Notes under the pieces: generated by a model
The model's input: only the letters and a program-made list of their open reading frames with translations
Told to the model about the DNA's origin: nothing
Database searches by the model: none
Shown here: in pieces, positions 53,617 through 61,930 of the stretch
How the letters are laid out: each line of letters starts with the position of its first letter
How positions within the stretch are numbered: the first letter of the stretch is position 1
Translations under genes and position numbers: made by a program
Source of the DNA: Thermoproteota archaeon
GTDB lineage: Archaea > Thermoproteota > Nitrososphaeria_A > Caldarchaeales > Calditenuaceae
NCBI GenBank assembly: GCA_030550235.1
Contig: JAUQPU010000001.1
Coordinates: 256,040-320,039, forward strand
DNA length: 64,000 nt
Direction: 5' to 3'

Positions 53617-56397
53617 TTGGAGTTCGGCGAGGAGCACTACGCCATAGAATATTTCTCGGGTAGAGGGTATAGGAGGCTCCGCTGCAGGTCCTGTGGCAAG
53701 TATTTCTGGACTTTAGTTGAAAGGGAGACTTGCGGCGAGGCCCCCTGCGAGCCCTATACATTTATCGGCTCACCGCCTGTGAAGAGACCATATAACATCT
53801 CGGAGATGAGGAGGGCCTTCCTAGAGTTTTTTGAGGCGAGGGGGCATAGGGTGATTGCTCCCTACCCTGTTGTGCCCCGTTGGAGGAAGGACCTCTATCT
53901 TGTCTCGGCGAGTATAGTGGATTTCCAGCCACATGTGACCTCAGGCTCCACAGAGCCCCCTGCAAACCCCCTCGTAATCAGCCAGCCCTGCATACGGATG
54001 GTCGACATAGAAAAAGTGGGCCCTACACTTGGTCGGCACCTGACCATCTTCGAGATGGGGGGTGCACATGCCTTCAACTTCCCGTATAGAGAGGTGTATT
54101 GGAAGGATAGGACTGTGGAGCTGTGTGTAGAGTTTATGGAGGGTCTAGGTTTGAGGGAGGAGGATATAATCTTCAAAGAGGGGGTCTGGGCTGGAGGCGG
54201 AAACGCTGGCCCATGCTACGAGGTCATTCACAGCGGCCTAGAAGTTGCAACCCTCGTCTTCATGAGCTATCGAACATTCAACGGCGTTTTGGAGGAGCTT
54301 CCAGTGCGGACAGTCGATACAGGCTACGGGATAGAGCGGTATAGCTGGCTCTCACAGGGGACACCAACAGCCTTTCAAGTAATCTACTCAGAAATTCTCG
54401 ACAAGGCCGCTGAGCTGATTAATATCCCCCGCTCCGACGAAGAGTCCCTACAAAAGTATGCAAGATACTCTGCTTGGATTCAACCTGCTCCAGGTCTAAG
54501 CCTGGCAGAGGCCAGACGAAGAGCAGCATCCCTAGCAGGCGTTGATTTGGAGAGGCTTATGCCACATCTGGAGAAGCTTGAACGGTTTTACACCGTCCTA
54601 GATCATACAAAGTCAATCGCCTTCATACTGGCCGATGGCGTGGTGCCCTCAAACTCCAAGGTAGGCTATCTTGTCAGGCTACTCATAAGGAAGGCTCAAA
54701 GGATTCTAGAACAGCTCGGGGGAAGGCGTGCGCTCCAAGAACTCGTAGCAATCCAGCTTGATCATTGGGGGAAGGAATTCCCTCGCCTCCTTGAGATGAG
54801 GGATGAGATAATTGAGCTTACATCACATGAGGTTGAGAAGTTCAGCGAGTCTGTGAATCGTGGCATCTCAAGGCTTGAGAGGGAGCTAGCGGAGACGAAG
54901 AGGAGCAGGGGAGAGATTGATGCGGACTTCATAGCCAAGGTCTATGAGGAAAAAGGGCTGACTCCTGACCTGGTGATTTCTGCTGCCCTAAAGGCTGGGC
55001 TGAAGACACCTACAATCGAAGAGGTGGAGGAGAGAATGTTAAGTAAGCATCTCGAAAAGCCTCAGGAGAGAGAGGATGAGCGTATAATTGAGGCAGCACA
55101 GCTCGTTAAAGACCTCCCGAAGACTGAGAAGTTATTCTACGCAGACCCTTATGCTGCTCGTTTCGAGGCCACAGTCTTGGCATCTACGCCGAAGATGATA
55201 GTTCTCGATAAGACCCTCTTCTACCCTGAGGGTGGTGGCCAAGTGGGCGACACTGGCAAGCTGATGTGGAGTGGTGGCGAGGCCAGGGTGACTGATACAC
55301 AGATAGTGGACGGGGTGATAGTCCATTTTATCGATGGTGGCCAGCCACGTGTAGGAGATGTTGTAGAAGGAGAGATAGACTATGAGCGGCGTCTAAGCAT
55401 AATGAGACACCACACGGCGACCCACATCCTAATAGCCTCTGCCAGGAGAGTATTGGGGAAGCATGCCTGGCAGATGGGCGCTAAAAAGGAGGCCGACTTT
55501 GCTAGACTGGATATAAGCCATCACAAACCGCTTTCGAAAGAGGAGATACAGTCAATTGAGAGGCTCGCAAATGAGGTAGTCTCTAGGAGGCTGCCAGTCA
55601 AGACATTCTGGCTGCCAAGGAGTGTTGCTGAGGAGAGGTATGGATTCACACTCTACCAGGGTGGCGAGGCTCCTCTGGGGGAGGTACGCATTGTGGAGAT
55701 TGAGGGATGGGATGCTGAGGCCTGTGGCGGGACGCACTGCGTAAACACAGCGGAGGTGGGCTTCATCAAAATAGTAAAGGTTGAGAGGATACAGGATGGT
55801 GTTGTGAGGCTGGTCTACACGACGGGCCCCGCCGCCTACAAGTATCTAAGCGGATTCATCGGGGAGCTTGAGAAAAGATTGGAAGGGGTTGAGAAGGAGC
55901 TCACACAACTAAAGCTGGGCTACGCCAAACTCGTCGAGAATTATCAGGAGACGGTCCTAAAGAAGGTGGAGGAAATCTCAGCAACACCATCCCCGCAGCT
56001 CAAGAAAATGGAGGAAGTGGTGGCAGACCTAGCGGCCAAGATCTGGAACTACTCCAAGAGCTATCAGAAGGAGGAGATGGTCGGTGGTACTCGTCTCATA
56101 TTTGACTTCAGACCAGTAGTTAACGAGACATACTTTGCATCACTGGCGAGAGAGGCTGTGAAGCATAACACACCATCCGCAGCTCTAATCAGCGGCAAGT
56201 CAAAGACTGGCATGCTAATTGCCGTCGGCGTTAATCGCCAACTCTCAAAACTCGGCCTCTCCCCGAAACTAGTGGCTGAGAAACTTAACGCATCAAAGAT
56301 ACTGCATATCGACGACACAGTGGCTATCTTTGAATTGAATGCTAGGGATGTCAGGCCAATCTACAACGAGTTCAAGAAGCTTGTCGAGACTCTATAA
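53617..56397 (+). CDS. alaS: Alanyl-tRNA synthetase
   Basis: A 926-residue archaeal-type AlaRS with the N-terminal zinc-ribbon extension (CRSCGKYFWTLVERETCGEAPC), the class II aminoacylation core (motif 1 and 2 region RKDLYLVSASIVDFQPHVTSG, GGAHAFNFPYREVYW), the editing domain (HTATHIL near residue 600, CGGTHC near 708) and a C-terminal oligomerisation region. It charges tRNA-Ala and edits Ser/Gly. The start is TTG at 53617; a stop lies five codons upstream, so a longer form is excluded. The 3' end overlaps the convergent P0 gene by 26 bases. Confidence 0.96.
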   Translation: MEFGEEHYAIEYFSGRGYRRLRCRSCGKYFWTLVERETCGEAPCEPYTFIGSPPVKRPYNISEMRRAFLEFFEARGHRVIAPYPVVPRWRKDLYLVSASIVDFQPHVTSGSTEPPANPLVISQPCIRMVDIEKVGPTLGRHLTIFEMGGAHAFNFPYREVYWKDRTVELCVEFMEGLGLREEDIIFKEGVWAGGGNAGPCYEVIHSGLEVATLVFMSYRTFNGVLEELPVRTVDTGYGIERYSWLSQGTPTAFQVIYSEILDKAAELINIPRSDEESLQKYARYSAWIQPAPGLSLAEARRRAASLAGVDLERLMPHLEKLERFYTVLDHTKSIAFILADGVVPSNSKVGYLVRLLIRKAQRILEQLGGRRALQELVAIQLDHWGKEFPRLLEMRDEIIELTSHEVEKFSESVNRGISRLERELAETKRSRGEIDADFIAKVYEEKGLTPDLVISAALKAGLKTPTIEEVEERMLSKHLEKPQEREDERIIEAAQLVKDLPKTEKLFYADPYAARFEATVLASTPKMIVLDKTLFYPEGGGQVGDTGKLMWSGGEARVTDTQIVDGVIVHFIDGGQPRVGDVVEGEIDYERRLSIMRHHTATHILIASARRVLGKHAWQMGAKKEADFARLDISHHKPLSKEEIQSIERLANEVVSRRLPVKTFWLPRSVAEERYGFTLYQGGEAPLGEVRIVEIEGWDAEACGGTHCVNTAEVGFIKIVKVERIQDGVVRLVYTTGPAAYKYLSGFIGELEKRLEGVEKELTQLKLGYAKLVENYQETVLKKVEEISATPSPQLKKMEEVVADLAAKIWNYSKSYQKEEMVGGTRLIFDFRPVVNETYFASLAREAVKHNTPSAALISGKSKTGMLIAVGVNRQLSKLGLSPKLVAEKLNASKILHIDDTVAIFELNARDVRPIYNEFKKLVETL

Positions 56398-57244
56398 TCC
56401 CATGTAGTGTAGCTGCCTGTGAAGCTGCTTTAGCGAGAAGGTTCCCTATCGTCTCTCTAATAGGATATTCTACGGCCAAGGAGAGGCTCAAAGCAGATTG
56501 ATGTGCCTTCAAGATAATAGGCAAGATCGTCTCTGGAGTTGCGTATCCGATAGCAGTCGCAAGGGCCAGCGAAGCTGATTGAGCGTCTGAAAGCATCCTC
56601 CGGGTGCCATCTAAATCGATTGTTAGGAGATCGGAGGTTATCAGGAGTTCCTCGTCAAAGGATGCTACGATGTTGATGCTGCGGTAGACCGCGCCGATAT
56701 CCAGTTTGGCGAGGAGTGAGGCGAGTGCAGGCTGGACAATCTCGCCCTTCTTGGCGACAGTCGTTTCTCTTGCAATCCATATAGTTCCTCCCTCGATTCT
56801 GGTCGGTATCTTAAGTTTTCCAAACTCTGAGAGTATGGGGCCTGGCTGGAGACCTGTATTAATTGGTGGGACCACAACGTCTATGTCAGCAGGCTCGTTA
56901 GGCCGTGGGGGTGTGAGTATTCTACCCCTATCCAGCTCGAGCTTTAGGGTGAAGGGATTAATATTTGTGAAGATGAACGCGATAGGCCGCTCCTCCTTCT
57001 CCAAGTACTCAGCTATCTTATCCCGACCCGCGGCCCTAGCAGCCTTAATAGCCAGCGTCTTCTTCGCCGCCTTAATTACTGCCTGCCCCCTAAACTTGCT
57101 CCGGAAAAGATGCATAAGATCGGACGAGCTCTTATAAAGGTCTATCAGACCCACCACGCGGTAGGATCTGAAAAGCTCGCTGAGCTCCTCAATTCTCTTA
57201 GCCTTCAGCTCCTTTGGCCTCAGCAGTAGGGCAGCCCTGACCAT
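56372..57244 (-). CDS. rpl10: Ribosomal stalk protein P0 (uL10)
   Basis: A 290-residue archaeal P0: LLRPKELKAKRIEELSELFRSYRVVGLIDLYK, FRSKFRGQAVIKAAKKTLAIKAA and GPILSEFGKLKIPTRIEGGTIWI. It anchors the P1 dimers and the stalk base. It lacks a conspicuous acidic C-terminal LFG tail: it ends in AATLHGIIESRQAS, so the usual archaeal/eukaryotic C-terminal factor-binding peptide appears to be absent. A central TATA shared with the divergent HhH gene lies at 57268-57280. Confidence 0.93.
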   Translation of the reverse strand: MVRAALLLRPKELKAKRIEELSELFRSYRVVGLIDLYKSSSDLMHLFRSKFRGQAVIKAAKKTLAIKAARAAGRDKIAEYLEKEERPIAFIFTNINPFTLKLELDRGRILTPPRPNEPADIDVVVPPINTGLQPGPILSEFGKLKIPTRIEGGTIWIARETTVAKKGEIVQPALASLLAKLDIGAVYRSINIVASFDEELLITSDLLTIDLDGTRRMLSDAQSASLALATAIGYATPETILPIILKAHQSALSLSLAVEYPIRETIGNLLAKAASQAATLHGIIESRQAS

Positions 57245-57267
57245 GACTTGAGTAAAGCTACCGTAGC

Positions 57268-57280
57268 CAACTATTTAAAC
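57268..57280. promoter_or_regulatory. Shared TATA element between P0 and the HhH-type gene
   Basis: The near-symmetrical CTATTTAAAC reads as a box A on both strands, about 25-30 bases from the P0 start (57244) and about 30-40 bases from the TTG at 57309. Confidence 0.5.
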
Positions 57281-57308
57281 CCCATACAGTTGAAAAAGAG
57301 GGGCTGGA

Positions 57309-58007
57309 TTGGGAGACATAAACGCTCTAAGCCAGAGGGTCTTGGAGATAATTTCAAGCCTCCCTAACCTTAAGATAGCATGTGACAGATGTCTTAGGAC
57401 TGAGCGTTGGGGCGGGAGCGTGGCTTTAATGGTGGTTGACGCCTCCCTGACCTCGAGTGGATTAAGCTATTTTGACCTTGTGGTTCCGAGGGTGAGGCTT
57501 TTCTCGGAGAGATTCGTCGAGAGGGGGCTGGTCGCAAATCTCCGAGACCTCTCTAACCTTGATTTAAGCAGTGTCATGGAGATTTTTAGGAATGAGAGAT
57601 GCTGGCGTGTAGCTAGGGAAATCGCCTCCGTCCTAACTTGTTATGGACAGGAGGATAGGGAGGCATTAAGGAGCTGGGCATCACAATCAACTCTTCGAGA
57701 CTGGAGGAGCGACCCAGTGGGCTCCATAAAAGGTGTCGGGCTCGTAACTTATCAGTACCTGAGGATGATGGGTGGAGTCGATACCGTCATGCCTGACAGG
57801 GTGGTGAAGAGGGTGATAAACAGGCTCTTAGCTGAGGCAGGTTTTAAACCAATCGAGAAGGACTTAGAATTCATCCAAGTAGTCTCCGAGATTGGCGAAA
57901 GGATTGGCGTCAGACCGATTGAGCTCTGCTGGATGACCTGGCTGGTGGAGGGTGAGGAGCTGAAGATCCGCTACATAAAAGATCCAGAACTCCTCCTAAA
58001 GATATAG
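57309..58007 (+). CDS. HhH-motif protein, possible distant DNA-glycosylase-fold member
   Basis: A 232-residue protein. The segment GSIKGVGLVTYQYLRMMGG followed by VDTVMPDRVVKRVINRLL resembles the helix-hairpin-helix plus G-V-D region of the HhH-GPD glycosylase fold. The first 130 residues (with Cys pairs in IACDRCLRTE) are unfamiliar, and no Fe-S cluster Cys loop follows. Catalytic Lys is not obvious. Starts with TTG at 57309, with a GAGGGG site. It lies in the inverted P0/uL1 block; whether it repairs DNA or binds RNA is open. Confidence 0.6.
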   Translation: MGDINALSQRVLEIISSLPNLKIACDRCLRTERWGGSVALMVVDASLTSSGLSYFDLVVPRVRLFSERFVERGLVANLRDLSNLDLSSVMEIFRNERCWRVAREIASVLTCYGQEDREALRSWASQSTLRDWRSDPVGSIKGVGLVTYQYLRMMGGVDTVMPDRVVKRVINRLLAEAGFKPIEKDLEFIQVVSEIGERIGVRPIELCWMTWLVEGEELKIRYIKDPELLLKI

Positions 58008-58024
58008 AAGGCAATTTCCCATGA

Positions 58025-58034
58025 TTATAAACCT
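58025..58034 (+). promoter_or_regulatory. TATA box of the uL1 gene
   Basis: ATTATAAACC lies about 30-40 bases upstream of the uL1 ATG at 58065, within the 57-base spacer. Confidence 0.45.
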
Positions 58035-58064
58035 ATTAGACAGCCGATATGGATTCTATCTTAG

Positions 58065-58730
58065 ATGTCGACGGTCGTTGACTTGGATAGGGCTGTTAGG
58101 GAGGCATTGCAGAGGAGGGAAAAGAGAAACTTCATTCAGGCCGTGGAGCTAGTGATAAACCTGAAGGACGTTGACGTGAGTAAGCCTGAGAAACGTTTCA
58201 GCGAGCTAGTCGAACTACCCCATGGTCTGGGATCCGCTGCAAATAGCATCGCCGTAGTCGCGACTGGCGAGTTAGCATTGAGGGCGTCAAGATCTCAGAA
58301 TGTGGATAGAGTTTTTGAGAGGCAGGAGATCGAGGCCCTGGTGGGGAATAAGAAGGCTGCTAAAAAGCTTGTCAGGGAGTTTGACTATTTCCTCATAGAG
58401 CCTCAGCTGGTCCCGGTTGCCGCTCGCGCCTTGGGAGCCGCACTCGGAGGTGTGGGGAAGGCTCCGATCCCCATACCCGCCAATGTGGATATTGACGAGT
58501 TCGCCGCACGGCATAAGAAGAGTGTTATGGTGAGGATTCGTAAGGTCCCACAGGTCATGTGCGTAGTCGGGACGGAGGAGATGAGTGCGGACCAGATCAT
58601 GGATAATGCGAGGGCTGTTATAGAGAGGGTTATCTCGAGGTTAGAAAATGGCTGGGCAAACATTAAGTCGATAGTCTTGAAGCTAAGTATGAGTGCTCCT
58701 GTAAAGGTTAGGCCTGAGAGGAGGAGATAG
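58065..58730 (+). CDS. rpl1: Large ribosomal subunit protein uL1
   Basis: A 221-residue protein with the uL1 features: EALQRREKRNFIQAVELVINLKDVD, RFSELVELPHGLG and the central PQLVPVAARALGAALGGVGKAPIPIPAN. The C-terminal segment KSIVLKLSMSAPVKVRP is conserved. It binds the L1 stalk and usually autoregulates its own operon at the mRNA level. Here it is on the plus strand, opposed to uL11, with a 23-base tail-to-tail overlap, so the ancestral uL11-uL1 order is inverted. Confidence 0.96.
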   Translation: MSTVVDLDRAVREALQRREKRNFIQAVELVINLKDVDVSKPEKRFSELVELPHGLGSAANSIAVVATGELALRASRSQNVDRVFERQEIEALVGNKKAAKKLVREFDYFLIEPQLVPVAARALGAALGGVGKAPIPIPANVDIDEFAARHKKSVMVRIRKVPQVMCVVGTEEMSADQIMDNARAVIERVISRLENGWANIKSIVLKLSMSAPVKVRPERRR

Positions 58731-59211
58731 CCTCGGAAAAAAGGTCTTCATACTTCCCAGCCCTAACCTCCTCAATAAACTCTTTAGGATTCTTCCCATT
58801 TATAGTCACGCCCATGCTTACACATGTGCCAGCAACCGTGAGCACCGCAGACTTAAGATCCTTAACTCTAACCTGACCTATCTTCAGCTTCGCAATCTTG
58901 ACCAAACCCTCAAGGGATAAATCTCCCACAGGCTGCTTACCTGTCATTCCCGAACCCTTCTCAATACCTGCCTCCCTCGCAATCAATGCGACAGTACTCG
59001 GCACACCAACCTCAACTTTGAAAGACTTGGTCTCCGAGTCAACACTCACATTCACGGTCACATGCATGCCCTTAAACTCGTTAGTCTTACGATTAATCTC
59101 CTCGATGACTTGTAGGACGTTAATGCCTAGGGGTGTTAGTGTCGGACCTATCGGTGGCCCGGCGGTCGCCTTCCCACCCTCCACGAGGAACTTGTAAGTC
59201 CTTTCAGCCAC
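58708..59211 (-). CDS. rpl11: Large ribosomal subunit protein uL11
   Basis: A 167-residue archaeal uL11: FLVEGGKATAGPPIGPTLTPLGINVLQVIEEIN, KEFKVEVGVPSTVALIAREAG and VAGTCVSMGVTINGKNPKEF. It sits at the base of the factor-binding stalk. Starts with GTG at 59211; an AGTATTTATT box lies about 30 bases upstream. It is the 3' gene of the SecE-Spt5-uL11 group. Confidence 0.96.
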   Translation of the reverse strand: MAERTYKFLVEGGKATAGPPIGPTLTPLGINVLQVIEEINRKTNEFKGMHVTVNVSVDSETKSFKVEVGVPSTVALIAREAGIEKGSGMTGKQPVGDLSLEGLVKIAKLKIGQVRVKDLKSAVLTVAGTCVSMGVTINGKNPKEFIEEVRAGKYEDLFSEAISSSQA

Positions 59212-59286
59212 ATCTACCTTTTATCTACCCCCTCAATAAATACTTGAAAATTCTGAGAGGGATAAGTGCGGCCCTAGATGACTGCT

Positions 59287-59748
59287 TTACTGTTGCTTGA
59301 CTGGGCGGAGATGCCGGGCGGGGACTGAGATCGGCAGCGGGTAAGTGCTCTCAGTAAGCTCGATGGTAACCGAATTCTTCTGCTTATCGATACGCAGCAC
59401 CTTGCCTGTCACGCCCTTAAGAGGGCCCGCGATAACCTCAACCATCTCACCTTCACTGATCGTCTCTACAACCGGCCTCTCGACTATGTGCTGTCTGAGC
59501 TCGTCGATAGAGACTGATGTAATAGGCCGCGACTTGACATGCATCATCCCCTGGGTCAGTATGGCGATCCTGTCCTTATCCACTCCCTCGATAAACACGT
59601 ATCCTCTTAGATTGGGGAGAATAAATATCGATGATATCTCACCCTCCGCCTCATCAACTCTGTTTGAGAGAAGCCTAGCCACGTTCTTCTCCTGCCCAAC
59701 TGTTGTCCTCATTGCGAATATCTGAAACTTCTTCTCGGTCTGGCTCAT
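59287..59748 (-). CDS. spt5: Transcription elongation factor Spt5 (NusG)
   Basis: A 153-residue NGN-KOW protein: NGN domain IFAMRTTVGQEKNVARLLSNRV...SIFILPNLRGYVFIEG and KOW EGEMVEVIAGPLKGVTGKVLRI. It clamps RNA polymerase to promote processivity. Its ATG overlaps the secE stop by one base (TAATG), the normal archaeal secE-spt5 coupling. Confidence 0.95.
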   Translation of the reverse strand: MSQTEKKFQIFAMRTTVGQEKNVARLLSNRVDEAEGEISSIFILPNLRGYVFIEGVDKDRIAILTQGMMHVKSRPITSVSIDELRQHIVERPVVETISEGEMVEVIAGPLKGVTGKVLRIDKQKNSVTIELTESTYPLPISVPARHLRPVKQQ

Positions 59749-59921
59749 TATACTCCACCTTGGAGCGCTATCATCAGGAATCTGACGAGGAAGGATATCG
59801 CGCCTAAGAGTAGAACTCCTATCAACGTGATTCTCGCAAACGTGGTATATGTCTCCCTACTGGGTTTTTGAGAGACTCGAAACACCGTTAAGACTGATTT
59901 AGCGAATTCTTTGATTCCCAT
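59748..59921 (-). CDS. secE: Protein translocase subunit SecE
   Basis: A 57-residue membrane protein read from the bases: it begins MGIKEFAKSVLTVFRVSQKP, continues SRETYTTFARI, and then a single hydrophobic helix TLIGVLLLGAISFLVRFLMI is followed by ALQGGV. The amphipathic helix, the R/K-P motif before the TM and the size are diagnostic of archaeal SecE/Sec61-gamma. It clamps SecY. The stop codon overlaps the spt5 start. Confidence 0.94.
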   Translation of the reverse strand: MGIKEFAKSVLTVFRVSQKPSRETYTTFARITLIGVLLLGAISFLVRFLMIALQGGV

Positions 59922-59967
59922 CTAACGTCTAATTCCCCACTCCGCATATATATGTTTAGAGCTGAGG

Positions 59968-61869
59968 CTAAGCTAGCCCTGAAAGTCTCACCAACAGAAT
60001 AAGGAGCAGGATTATGAGGCCTATTGCGACGCCACTTATGTTCAGGTTGCTGCTTCCAGTCTGTATATAGCGTATGGCCTCTACGAGTCTCTGGAAGCCT
60101 CTCGCTGCCGCGTAGTTTATCCCGTCGATAACCTTCTCCTCAACCTCTCTCCTGACTATGGAGGAAAGTTTCGTAAACCCGTCAACGAAAACCAGCTTAT
60201 ACGCCGTGTCGATATAGTATCTATTTACTAGGAGCGCGTGTATTCTGGCTAGAATTGGGCCTTGGCGGGCTGACTCGGGGCTCCAGAGCCTCTTGATGTA
60301 GAAGACGTATGCGATGGCTAGTCCTGATGCAACAACACCCGCCGATAAAGTGTATGTTATGGCTGGTACCTCAACTTCCTCATGTATTCCGATGTAATGG
60401 TAAAGGTATTCCTCGAATGGTGGCAGGCCGGTGAGCGTGAGTGCAGCGAGAATGATTAATGGTGTAGTCATGGTCCGAGGCGCCTCAGCGTGGCCGTGAC
60501 TCTCTGAGTGATGCCTCGGCTCCCCCAGGAATACCTTGCTCAGCCACCTGAAGCTGTAAACGACCGTGAGGATTGATGCGGAGGCCACAAAAAGTAGAGG
60601 AAGCCAGACGCCATTTTCGAGAAGCGCCCCAAGTATGATGTCTTTGCTGAAGAATCCGTTAAAGGGTGGGATGCCTGAGAGAGCTAGGACACCCACCATA
60701 GACGTGTAGAATGTTATTGGCATAGTTCTCCTCAGACCTCCCATCGCGTCGATATTGTTTGTGCCTAGGTGATGTATTACGGCGCCTGCGGCTAGGAAGA
60801 GTAGGGCCTTGAAGATCGAGTGGCTGACAACGTGGAAGACGCCTCCAAACCACCCCATCGCTGTCCCAATGCCTAGAGCCGTGAACATTAGGGCTAGCTG
60901 GCTTATCGTTGAGTAGGCTATTACCCGCTTGATGTCGTTTGAGACGAGGCCCATGCTTGCGGCGAAGAGTGCTGTAAATCCCCCTATCGTGGCTATGACG
61001 GTGTACCACCCTGAGAGCTGTGCTGTAGTGAAGTGCTCAAATGGGACTATTGTGAAGCTGTACCTGGCGACAAGGTAGACTCCAGCCTTAACCATAGTTG
61101 CTGCATGTATTAGCGCTGAGACCGGTGTGGGACCTTCCATGGCATCCGGGAGCCAGACGTGGAGGGGGAACTGGGCCGACTTCCCCATCGCCCCCCCGAA
61201 AGCCAGCAGTAGTATCAGCAACAGGAGGCCCATCTCGACATGCCCTGCAGCTGCCCCATCCTCGATAACCTTTCTAAGCTCGCTAAACTCTAGAGTGTTG
61301 AAGGATGCAAACGTTATGAGTATTGAGGCGAGAAGCAGGACATCGCCTATCCTTGTGGTAACGAAGGCCTTGATCGCAGCCTCCCTAGCCTCCCTCCGGT
61401 TGACATAGTATCCGATTAAAGCGTAGCTGCATACGCCGACTATCTCCCAGCCAATGTAGAGACCGAGTAAGTTGGAGGAGGTGACTAGGAGGACCATTCC
61501 GCCTATGAAGAGTGTCATAAAGAAGAAGTAGCGGCCAACACCCTCCTCATGCGACATATAACCGATCGAGTAGAGCATTATGAGCGTGCCGATTCCCGTG
61601 GCAATGAGGGCCATGATGACGGATAGAGGGTCCAGTAGGATTCCTAGGCGCACCGAGCCGCCTCCTGGAAGGCTAATCCATGCGAAATCAACCGTTAGGC
61701 TCTTTCCGCCCCAGACCCTTGGAATTAGTGTGAAGGTCAATAGCGCCGAGACGGCCACGACCGCCACTGAGAAAAGCTCCCCTACCCTCCTAGAGAGCTT
61801 TATCAGCCCAGGGACTAAGAAGGCAGCGGAGACGGGTAGTAGCCAGATTAGCCACGCCTCAAGCATCAT
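59968..61869 (-). CDS. nuoL: NADH-quinone oxidoreductase subunit L (NuoL family)
   Basis: A polytopic protein of about 633 residues: EVGVGRYFFFMTLFIGGMVLLVTS region, NLLGLYIGWEIVGVCSYALIGYY, then the proton-channel core LHVWLPDAMEGPTPVSALIHAATMVKAGVYLVAR and SNDIKRVIAYSTISQLALMF. A long C-terminal helix region follows. It is a proton-pumping antiporter-like subunit of complex I; related Mrp/hydrogenase subunits are an alternative, but length and motifs fit NuoL. A TTG at 61881 adds four residues; the ATG at 61869 sits about 28 bases after TTAAAATATT and is preferred. No other Nuo gene is in the window. Confidence 0.88.
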   Translation of the reverse strand: MMLEAWLIWLLPVSAAFLVPGLIKLSRRVGELFSVAVVAVSALLTFTLIPRVWGGKSLTVDFAWISLPGGGSVRLGILLDPLSVIMALIATGIGTLIMLYSIGYMSHEEGVGRYFFFMTLFIGGMVLLVTSSNLLGLYIGWEIVGVCSYALIGYYVNRREAREAAIKAFVTTRIGDVLLLASILITFASFNTLEFSELRKVIEDGAAAGHVEMGLLLLILLLAFGGAMGKSAQFPLHVWLPDAMEGPTPVSALIHAATMVKAGVYLVARYSFTIVPFEHFTTAQLSGWYTVIATIGGFTALFAASMGLVSNDIKRVIAYSTISQLALMFTALGIGTAMGWFGGVFHVVSHSIFKALLFLAAGAVIHHLGTNNIDAMGGLRRTMPITFYTSMVGVLALSGIPPFNGFFSKDIILGALLENGVWLPLLFVASASILTVVYSFRWLSKVFLGEPRHHSESHGHAEAPRTMTTPLIILAALTLTGLPPFEEYLYHYIGIHEEVEVPAITYTLSAGVVASGLAIAYVFYIKRLWSPESARQGPILARIHALLVNRYYIDTAYKLVFVDGFTKLSSIVRREVEEKVIDGINYAAARGFQRLVEAIRYIQTGSSNLNISGVAIGLIILLLILLVRLSGLA

Positions 61870-61930
61870 TAGAAATTGCAAAATGTCAATATTTTAACCC
61901 GCTTATCCGGCACAATCAAGCTACCTGGGT

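Noticed and set aside
53602..53619. Longer alaS start upstream of the TTG at 53617
   Set aside because: An in-frame TGA lies six codons upstream and no other start codon intervenes.
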